From positions 124,001 to 188,000 of the forward strand of contig CAVRTA010000006.1 in assembly GCA_963724135.1 (NCBI GenBank): DNA of 64,000 nucleotides, read 5' to 3'. Origin of the DNA: DATLGB01 sp963724135. Lineage in GTDB: Bacteria > Actinomycetota > Thermoleophilia > Solirubrobacterales > Solirubrobacteraceae. Under the pieces are notes generated by a model. The model had not been told where the DNA came from. It did no database searches and saw nothing but the letters and a program-made list of their open reading frames with translations. A program made the translations under genes and the position numbers. Below, piece by piece: positions 58,558 to 64,000 of the stretch (positions within the stretch are counted from its first letter, which is position 1; every line of letters begins with the position of its first letter).

Positions 58558-59364
58558 CGCCGTACGCGAAGGCGGTCGTCAAGCTGGTCCCGTTCGTCGG
58601 CGGCGGCGACGCGCTGCCCGACTCCGAGCAGCACGTGGAGGGCGCGGAGGTCGACCGCGAGCGCCTGACCGCCTACCAGCGCGTGTGCGGTTTCCCGGTC
58701 GAGGACACGCTGCCGGCCACCTACCTGCACATGCTGGCGTTCCCGCTGTCGATGGATCTGATGACGCGGCTCGACTTCCCGTTCGGCGTCATCGGACTCG
58801 TCCACGTGGAGAACGAGATCGAGCACCTGCGGCCCGTCGACGCGCGCGAGCGCTTCGACCTGCGCGTGCGCACCGCCGATCTGCGCGCCGCACGACCGCG
58901 GCCGTCAGTTCGACGTCGTGGCCTCGGCGACGGTGGCCGGCGAGGAGGTGTGGCGCTCGCGCTCGACCTACCTGCACCGCGAGGGCGGCTCCTCGGGCTC
59001 CGACGGCAAGCGCGACCGGGCCGAGCCGCCGCCGCCGTCCGCGATCTGGAAGGTCCCGGGCGACCAGGGCCGCCGCTACGCCGCCGTCTCCGGCGACAAC
59101 AACCCGATCCACCTCAACCGGGTGGCCGCGCGGCTGCTCGGTTTCCCGCGCCCGATCGCCCACGGCATGTGGGTCAAGGCGCGCTGCCTGGCCGCACTGG
59201 ACGGCCATCTGCCGGACGCCTACACCGTCGCCGTCCGCTTCAAGCTGCCGATGCTGCTGCCGGCCAGGGCGGGCTTCGCCACCTGGACACCGGGTGACAC
59301 GCGCGAGTTCGCCGTCCACGACGCGCGCAGCGGCAAGCCGCACGCGTCGGGGACGGTGTCCTAG
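58550..59364 (+). pseudogene. MaoC-like acyl dehydratase, frameshifted twice
   Basis: Double hot-dog MaoC-type (R)-hydratases convert enoyl- and 3-hydroxyacyl-CoA. One frame (about 58561-58885) has AYAKAVVKLVPFVGGGDALP, DRERLTAYQRVCGFPVEDTL and GLVHVENEIEHLRPVDARER. Another frame, to 59364, has FDVVASATVAGEEVW, then YAAVSGDNNPIHLNRVAARL and GFPRPIAHGMWVKARCLAAL with the conserved D, H and catalytic loop. One extra base near 58886-58888 explains the main break: reading LRPHDRGRQFDVV restores the frame. The start is also odd: a GTG at 58550, overlapping the reductase TAG, would read MLSAYAKAVVKLV if one C near 58560 were absent. Fusion, start and boundaries are inferred. Confidence 0.75.
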
Positions 59365-59470
59365 CGCTGCGGGCCTGACGCGCGGTGGCGACGCGTCGGA
59401 TGTCCCACCGGCGCCGAAGTCAGGAGTCCGGTTGTGATCAGGCCCTGGTGGCGCAATCGGGCGGTCTGTG

Positions 59471-59504
59471 TCGCGCGGTGGTCGCTATATCGACCACGGC
59501 GCGA
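59471..59504. terminator. near-perfect inverted repeat between MaoC and the nuclease gene
   Basis: TCGCGCGGTGGTCG (59471-59484) pairs with CGACCACGGCGCGA (59491-59504), with one mismatch and loop CTATAT. It sits between convergent gene ends (59364 and 59521) and is a likely bidirectional terminator. The remaining 155 bp of the gap hold nothing else I can support. Confidence 0.65.
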
Positions 59505-59520
59505 CTCAGTCCGACCCTGA

Positions 59521-60783
59521 TCAGCAGCGGCCGAAGCCCCAGGCGGCGCAGGCGGTGAGCTGGTCGTCGAGCGTGCGCAGCTCGACGACGCCGCCGTTGT
59601 TGGAGAAGCGGTTCTCCGTCGGCGGGCGCCAGGTCAGCAGCCGCGCGAGCAGCGAGCTCGGGGCGAAGTCGAAGACGTGGCCGAAGACGTACTCGCCGGC
59701 CTTGCCCTGGTTGCGCAGCTTGAGGACGTGGTCGACGAGGTTGAGCTGGCCGCCCGCGAGGTTGAGGATGCCGATCGACTCCGGGGTGGCCGGGTTCGGG
59801 AGCAGCCGCACCTTGCCCGCCAGCGGGTCCGAGCACTGGAACACGCACGGGTACATGAACGACGCCCGCAGGCCGCCCCTGGGGTCGAACAGGTAGGCGC
59901 CGTCGCCCATGTGCGTCTGGTCGTAAGTGGCGTTCTCGAACGCGCTCGACGGCTGGCCCCAGTGCTTTCTGGTGGCGGTGTCGGAGCCCGCGCCGATGTG
60001 CACGCGCAACAGGCTGAGCGGCGCCAGGGTCGTGCCGGGCGCGAACCGGTAGCCGGGCGTGCCCTTCTGCTTGCCCTGCCACCAGTTCAGCCACGAGTCG
60101 CGGACCCACCAGCCGGAGAGATCCACCGGGGTCCCGCCGACGTTGCGGACCTCGATGTACTCGTCGTTGACGTTCTGCTCGTCCGCGCCGTCGGCGTCCC
60201 ACTTGGCCACCACCGCGAGCCGGGCGTCCTGCTGCGGGCCGCCGCACGCCGCGGGGTTCCACAGGTTGCGGCCGCGGGCGCGCGCCTGGGCGGCGAGCAA
60301 CTGGTACTCCTGGTTGTGGGCGAACTCGTCTCCGTTGGGCAGGAACAGCGCGTAGCCGTCCTGGAGCTGGCGCTTGGCGAGGTCGATGCCCCCGACCCAG
60401 ACCGAGCGGCGGATGCGGCGGCCGCTCTTGCTCTTGGAGCTCTGCGACGCCAGGCGCACGCGCCACTTGTTGCCCTTGATGAGCTTCTCGATGTTGGCGG
60501 CGGCGGCGACGCCCGTGCACTCGCCGCGGCGCTTGGACGGCGTGTGCGAGTACTTGTGGAGCTCCATCGCGTTGATGCCGATGAAGCGGACCTGCGCGGC
60601 TCCCTTCTTGGGGATCTTGACCTCGAGCGTGTCGCCGTCGGCGACGAGCGTCACCTTCGCGTTCTCCCACAGGCAGGAGGGCGACGACGGGTCGCCGGGG
60701 ATACAGGGCGCCTTCTTGGCCGCATTGGCGGCGGCAGGGAGGGCGAAAAGCGCAAGGGTGATGAGGAGAGCGTGGCGGCGCAT
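59521..60783 (-). CDS. exported thermonuclease-like protein with lamin-tail domain
   Basis: The 420-residue product has a signal peptide (LLITLALFALPAAANA). The staphylococcal-nuclease-like domain at about residues 38-185 has LVADGDTLEVKIPKKG and VRFIGINAMELH, the region GRRIRRSVWVGGIDLAKRQL, and ARGRNLWNPAACGG. At about 190-290 a lamin-tail domain follows: NDEYIEVRNVGGTPVDLSGW, then SLLRVHIGAGSD. A second similar beta region closes the protein. The expected catalytic Asp, Glu and Arg residues can be placed in DGDTL, AMEL and RSVWVGG-like positions, with some doubt about the second Arg. Probably a secreted DNase/RNase, for nutrient scavenging or DNA turnover. ATG start at 60783. Confidence 0.82.
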   Translation of the reverse strand: MRRHALLITLALFALPAAANAAKKAPCIPGDPSSPSCLWENAKVTLVADGDTLEVKIPKKGAAQVRFIGINAMELHKYSHTPSKRRGECTGVAAAANIEKLIKGNKWRVRLASQSSKSKSGRRIRRSVWVGGIDLAKRQLQDGYALFLPNGDEFAHNQEYQLLAAQARARGRNLWNPAACGGPQQDARLAVVAKWDADGADEQNVNDEYIEVRNVGGTPVDLSGWWVRDSWLNWWQGKQKGTPGYRFAPGTTLAPLSLLRVHIGAGSDTATRKHWGQPSSAFENATYDQTHMGDGAYLFDPRGGLRASFMYPCVFQCSDPLAGKVRLLPNPATPESIGILNLAGGQLNLVDHVLKLRNQGKAGEYVFGHVFDFAPSSLLARLLTWRPPTENRFSNNGGVVELRTLDDQLTACAAWGFGRC

Positions 60784-60856
60784 CGTCCATGCAACGACGC
60801 CCGCACGGGTTTTCTGTCACGCACATGACGGGTGGTCAGCAGCCGATCCGCATCAC

Positions 60857-60872
60857 CGTGAGCGTGATCACA
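60857..60872. promoter_or_regulatory. CRP/FNR-type palindrome upstream of the Rpf-like gene
   Basis: CGTGA-GCGTGA-TCACA reads as the CRP consensus TGTGA-N6-TCACA, with one change (C for T in the first position). It is centred about 66 bp upstream of the GTG at 60931 and in the 147-bp divergent gap with the nuclease gene. A cAMP-receptor-type regulator could act on either gene. The site is seen; the regulator is inferred. Confidence 0.45.
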
Positions 60873-60930
60873 CATTTCTCGGCAGATCGACCTAGCGTGG
60901 CATCGCTCACGACTGAAGGAGTGATGCCTC

Positions 60931-61287
60931 GTGAGCACGCGACGCCAGATCGTCGCCGTGGCCGGCGCCATCGCCGCGCTGGCCCCGACCGCAGCCCTTG
61001 CTGCGCCGCAGGGTCCGATTCGAGCCCTGCCCGTCGACAAGTCCGAGCGAAGTCCCCAGGTCAGCCCCGTGCTGGCAGCGATCGCCGGGTGCGAGTCCGG
61101 CGGCGACCCGCGCGCTGTCAGCGCCGACGGCACCTACCGCGGCAAGTACCAGTTCGACTACGGCACCTGGGCCTCCGTCGGCGGGACCGGAGACCCGGCC
61201 GCCGCGCCCGAGGCCGAGCAGGATCGCCGCGCGGCGATCCTCTACGCGCGCGCCGGCGCGTCGCCCTGGCCGGTCTGCGGCGCCTGA
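60931..61287 (+). CDS. resuscitation-promoting-factor-like transglycosylase
   Basis: The 118-residue product has a signal peptide (IVAVAGAIAALAPTAALA) and a short C-terminal domain of the transglycosylase-like/Rpf type: VLAAIAGCESGGDPRAVSAD with the catalytic Glu in CESGG, YRGKYQFDYGTWASVGGTGD and AAILYARAGASPWPVCG closing with the second Cys of a disulphide. It should cleave peptidoglycan glycan strands and may help growth resumption. GTG start at 60931 with GAAGGAG nine bases before. The absence of LysM or other wall-binding domains leaves it as a minimal Rpf domain. Confidence 0.88.
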   Translation: MSTRRQIVAVAGAIAALAPTAALAAPQGPIRALPVDKSERSPQVSPVLAAIAGCESGGDPRAVSADGTYRGKYQFDYGTWASVGGTGDPAAAPEAEQDRRAAILYARAGASPWPVCGA

Positions 61288-61312
61288 GGCCCGACCGGTC
61301 CGGAGCATTTCG

Positions 61313-61335
61313 CCCCGTACAGGGGGGATTTTTCT
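61313..61335 (+). terminator. candidate intrinsic terminator of the Rpf-like gene
   Basis: CCCC (61313-61316), loop GTACA, GGGG (61322-61325) and then GGATTTTTCT gives a short hairpin with a T-rich tail, 25 bp after the stop. The stem is weak, but it is the only T-run tail of this type in the right part of the window. Confidence 0.5.
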
Positions 61336-61356
61336 CCAGGCGGGCGGATCTCGCCA

Positions 61357-61643
61357 CCTAGGTGTAAGACCCAGGCACGTTGTTCGGGCGGGTGCGCGTT
61401 CAGCGCTTGCCTGGCGATCACCGTGGCCGTGTCCGACGGCGCCGGTAAGGCGAGGGGTGCGGGCGCTCCGGCGGTCGACCGTGGCGCCTATTACATCCAG
61501 TGGGTGTAAGACAGACCAAGCTCGGTCCGACCGGCGCCGTTACCGCGCTGTCGGTCGCGGTCTGACGACTGCAGAGCTGGCGAGCTGCGCGCGCCGCGGC
61601 CGACGCAGGGCTCCGAACAACGTGCCCAGGAACTACACCTAGG
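61357..61643. mobile_element. MITE-like element with 31-bp terminal inverted repeats
   Basis: Bases 61357-61387 and the reverse complement of 61613-61643 share CCTAGGTGTA at the outer end and GGCACGTTGTTCGG at the inner end, with a different 7-base middle. A third related sequence, GGTGTAAGAC, lies inside (near 61504-61513), next to the hairpin-prone TTACATCC-AGT-GGGTGTAA. The 225-bp interior encodes no transposase that I can recognise. Seen: the inverted repeats. Inferred: a non-autonomous transposable element or a decayed IS. The hydrolase stop codon TAG lies in the right end. Confidence 0.6.
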
Positions 61644-62532
61644 CCGCGCGCAGCGCCCGCAGGCGCCCGTCGCGGCGCATCAGGTGCTCCCACTCCTCGG
61701 GGCCCAGCGACGCCGGCGTGGTCTCGGCCAGGAAGCGGCCGAGCGAGTCCGCCAGGCCGGCGGGGTCCTCGAGGTGGGGGAAGTGCCGGGCGTCGGGCAG
61801 CAGCTCGAAGCGCGAGCCCGGCGCAAGGCGGTGCGCCTCGCGGCCGTGGTCGATCGGGATCGTGTGGTCGCGGGCGCCCCAGACGATCAGCGTCGGCATG
61901 TCCGCCAGCAGGTAGAGGCGGTCGTTGGCGCAGACCTTCTGGCCACCGAGATCGATGACCGAGCGCAGCGTCCAGAGAAAGCCGCGGCGCGCCGCGGGCG
62001 TGTCGAGCGATGACAGCGCCCGGTGGGCGGCGGAGGCGTACGCGTTGCGGCGCCCGAGCCACAGGCCGGCGAGGACTGGCCGGCTCGACAGCGCGGCCAC
62101 GATCGCCTCGATCCCCGGCGCGGCGGCGAGCCGCAGCGGCCACGACACCTCGCGGCCGAGGCCGCCGCTGGACACCAGAGCGAGCCGCTCCACGCGCTCG
62201 GGGAACTGGTAGAAGAACTGCATCGCCACGCCGCCGCCGAGCGAGTGGCCGACGATCGTCGCGCGATCGATGCCCAGCCCGGAGAGCAGGTCGCGGATAC
62301 CGGCCGCATGGGCCCCGAGCGAGTAGTCGCCCATCGGCCCGGCCGAGCCCCCGTGGCCGATCAGGTCCGGCGCGATCAGCGTGTAGCGGTCGGCGAGCCG
62401 CTCCACGACGCCGCGCCAGTGGCGCGACGTGTTGAGCATCCCGTGGACCAGCACGACCGCCGGGCCGGAGCCCGCCACGCGGTAGCCGACGCGGTGCCCG
62501 TGCAGGACCGTCTCGCGCAGCTCGAAGGTCAT
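61639..62532 (-). CDS. alpha/beta hydrolase
   Basis: The 297-residue hydrolase has the oxyanion motif VVLVHGMLNTSRHW and DLIGHGGSAGP, then the nucleophile elbow TIVGHSLGGGVAMQFF. The Asp is in VWGARDHTIPIDHG and the His in DARHFPHLEDPAGL. The arrangement is that of epoxide-hydrolase or haloalkane-like lipases/esterases of the alpha/beta-hydrolase 1 family. No signal peptide. It ends inside the right terminal repeat of the 61357-61643 element and diverges from the kinase gene. Substrate unknown. Confidence 0.82.
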   Translation of the reverse strand: MTFELRETVLHGHRVGYRVAGSGPAVVLVHGMLNTSRHWRGVVERLADRYTLIAPDLIGHGGSAGPMGDYSLGAHAAGIRDLLSGLGIDRATIVGHSLGGGVAMQFFYQFPERVERLALVSSGGLGREVSWPLRLAAAPGIEAIVAALSSRPVLAGLWLGRRNAYASAAHRALSSLDTPAARRGFLWTLRSVIDLGGQKVCANDRLYLLADMPTLIVWGARDHTIPIDHGREAHRLAPGSRFELLPDARHFPHLEDPAGLADSLGRFLAETTPASLGPEEWEHLMRRDGRLRALRAA

Positions 62533-62609
62533 TCCATCGGCTCCGGCATCGCGCGCAGGCTAGCCGCGGGATGCGCCAGGTGGCCCCTTGGTGCACATAT
62601 CCTCGAAGC

Positions 62610-63977
62610 GTGACCGACCTGCCTCCCGGCACGCAGTTCGCCGGCTGCCGGATCGTCGGCATCGCCGGCCGGGGCGGCATGGGCGTCGTGTACTCCGCGG
62701 TCGAGGAGAGGCTCGACAGGCCGGTCGCGCTGAAGCTGATCGCCGGCCGCCATGCCGCCGACACGGAGTTCCGTGAGCGCTTCGAGCGCGAGTCGCGCCT
62801 GGCCGCCTCGATCGACCATCCGAACATCGTCCCGATCTACGGTGCCGGCGAGGAGGACGGCCGCCCGTACCTCGTGATGCGGCTGGTGCGTGGGACGGAC
62901 CTCCAGGCGCTGCTCTCCGAGCGCGGCCGGCTCGACCCCGATCACGCGGCGCGGATCGTGGCCCAGGTCGCCGCGGCACTGGACGCCGCGCACGCGGCCG
63001 GCCTCGTGCACCGCGACGTCAAGCCCGCCAACGTCCTGCTCGACGCCGGGCACGTCTACCTGACCGACTTCGGGCTCACCCGGCTCGCCGACGGCGAGAC
63101 CGAGATCACGACAACCGGTCACTGGATGGGGACGGTCGACTTCGCCAGCCCCGAGCAGCTGCAGGCCGGCCGCACCGACGCGCGCTCGGACGTCTACGCG
63201 CTCGGCTGCGTGCTGTTCACGATGCTCGCGGGCCGGCCACCGTTCGCGCGCGACACGGTCCCCGCCGCCGTCCACGCCCACCTCTATGCCCCCGTACCGA
63301 AGCTCGGGACGCCGCTGGATCGCGTCCTGCAGCGCGCGCTGGCCAAGGACCCGGCCGACCGGTACCCGAGCGCGGGCGACCTCGGGCGCGCCACGCTTGC
63401 GGCCGCGCGCGGCGAGCACGTCACCGAGGAGGAGCGCACGGTCGCGACCGGTCCCGCCGCGCCCGACCCGCGCGCCGAGACGGTGATCCTCGGTGCCACG
63501 CCGCGCAGGCGGCGCCGCAGGCTCGGCGGGCTGATCGCGGTCTCGGTCGCCGGCCTCGGTGCCGTCGCGGCGCTCGCGATCGCCGGCGCCGGCACCGACC
63601 CTCCGCCTGCCGTCGAGCCCGTGACGGATGCGGAGGTGCGCGACGCCGTCGACGGCTTCGCGCGCGCGTATGAGACCGAGGACGCCGGCGCGCTCAGGGC
63701 GCTGCTGGCGCCGGACGTCACCCGCGCCCTCCCGGACGGCGTCCAGAAGGGCCGTCAGGCGGTCGTCGCCGAGTACGTCCGGCAGTTCCGCGCCATGCGC
63801 ATCGACGCCTACGACGTCTCCGGCCTCCAGGTGCAGGCGGGCGACGCCGGCCGCGCGTCCGGGACCTACCTGGTACGGCGAGAGGATGACGATCCGTTCG
63901 GCGGCACCTTCGTGCTCGGTGTCGTCAAGGAACGGGGCCGGGTGCGGGTCAGGCTGATCGCGGCGACTCCCGCCTAG
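62610..63977 (+). CDS. receptor-type serine/threonine protein kinase with an NTF2-like ectodomain
   Basis: The 455-residue PknB-like kinase spans about residues 8-265: the glycine loop GRGGMGVVYSAVEERLD, VALKLIAGR with the ATP lysine, HRDVKPANVLL as catalytic loop, DFGLTRLA and GTVDFASPEQL. A basic juxtamembrane stretch (RRRRRR near 310) leads into one membrane helix (GGLIAVSVAGLGAVAALAIAG). The outer 120 residues start VTDAEVRDAVDGFARAYETE and resemble an NTF2/SnoaL fold (ALRALLAPDVTRALPDG) rather than PASTA repeats. It probably senses an extracellular ligand. GTG at 62610 gives the normal kinase N-terminus. Substrates unknown. Confidence 0.9.
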   Translation: MTDLPPGTQFAGCRIVGIAGRGGMGVVYSAVEERLDRPVALKLIAGRHAADTEFRERFERESRLAASIDHPNIVPIYGAGEEDGRPYLVMRLVRGTDLQALLSERGRLDPDHAARIVAQVAAALDAAHAAGLVHRDVKPANVLLDAGHVYLTDFGLTRLADGETEITTTGHWMGTVDFASPEQLQAGRTDARSDVYALGCVLFTMLAGRPPFARDTVPAAVHAHLYAPVPKLGTPLDRVLQRALAKDPADRYPSAGDLGRATLAAARGEHVTEEERTVATGPAAPDPRAETVILGATPRRRRRRLGGLIAVSVAGLGAVAALAIAGAGTDPPPAVEPVTDAEVRDAVDGFARAYETEDAGALRALLAPDVTRALPDGVQKGRQAVVAEYVRQFRAMRIDAYDVSGLQVQAGDAGRASGTYLVRREDDDPFGGTFVLGVVKERGRVRVRLIAATPA

Positions 63978-64000
63978 CAGGACTTCTCCACCACCATGAT

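Noticed and set aside
60784..60930. Possible c-di-AMP (ydaO) riboswitch before the Rpf-like gene
   Set aside because: rpf genes in some actinobacteria have this riboswitch, but the 147-bp gap is too short and lacks its conserved core.
62583..62596. The 14-mer GGCCCCTTGGTGCA also found near 15282 inside comEC
   Set aside because: One copy is in coding sequence and the other in a short promoter region, with no further similarity around them; probably coincidence.

Overview
This 64 kb window is chromosomal DNA of a very high-GC bacterium. The evidence is consistent C/G at third codon positions, many GTG and TTG starts, and an actinobacterial gene order. A collagen-like secreted family and short secreted proteins with a Leu/Ala-rich leader of the type SMTVALLALFVALGG suggest class Thermoleophilia (Solirubrobacterales and relatives). 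That placement is an inference from gene content, not from a marker-gene tree.

Most of the window is core housekeeping in tightly packed operons, whose genes often overlap by 1-8 nt (ATGA, GTGA, TTGA). From left to right: era (cut by the window edge), a collagen-like gene, ybeY-phoH-yqeY; a small DUF192 gene; prmA-dnaJ-hrcA (protein folding and its repressor); a Pro/Thr-rich exported protein; lepA-murJ; rpsT; an NlpC/P60-type lipoprotein-holA-comEC-comEA (cell wall, replication, DNA uptake); leuS; a coiled-coil protein; tRNA-Ala; two exported proteins with Gly-X-Y repeats; rsfS-nadD-proA-proB; a lipase-like hydrolase with an ABC1/AarF kinase; and a long reverse-strand unit mreB-mreC-mreD-mrdA-rodA-rne-rplU-rpmA-obgE (cell shape, RNA turnover, ribosome assembly).

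The right half holds a two-gene unknown unit (37.7-39.8 kb), maf-ndk, a membrane zinc-ribbon gene, a 39-residue membrane miniprotein, folC-valS, a methyltransferase, tag-clpX-clpP-tig (DNA repair and proteolysis), an ArnT/PMT-like glycosyltransferase running antisense into tRNA-His, fructosamine kinase-LMW phosphatase-cspA, a GIY-YIG protein, two tandem exported paralogues, a fatty-acid beta-oxidation set (thiolase, FabG4-like reductase, MaoC hydratase), an exported thermonuclease-lamin-tail protein, an Rpf-like transglycosylase, an IR-flanked 287-bp element, a hydrolase, and a receptor-type Ser/Thr kinase.

The main oddities are: (1) a set of perfect inverted repeats with a related AT-rich stem between genes; (2) single-base frameshifts in four genes between 52.9 and 58.9 kb; (3) two genes whose only plausible full-length start is non-canonical (CTG for aarF, ATA for the phosphatase), both overlapping the upstream stop codon; (4) a MITE-like element at 61.36-61.64 kb; (5) a CRP-type palindrome upstream of the Rpf-like gene; (6) a collagen-like gene inside the normally conserved ybeY-era neighbourhood. 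I found no CRISPR array, prophage, defence island or secondary-metabolite cluster.
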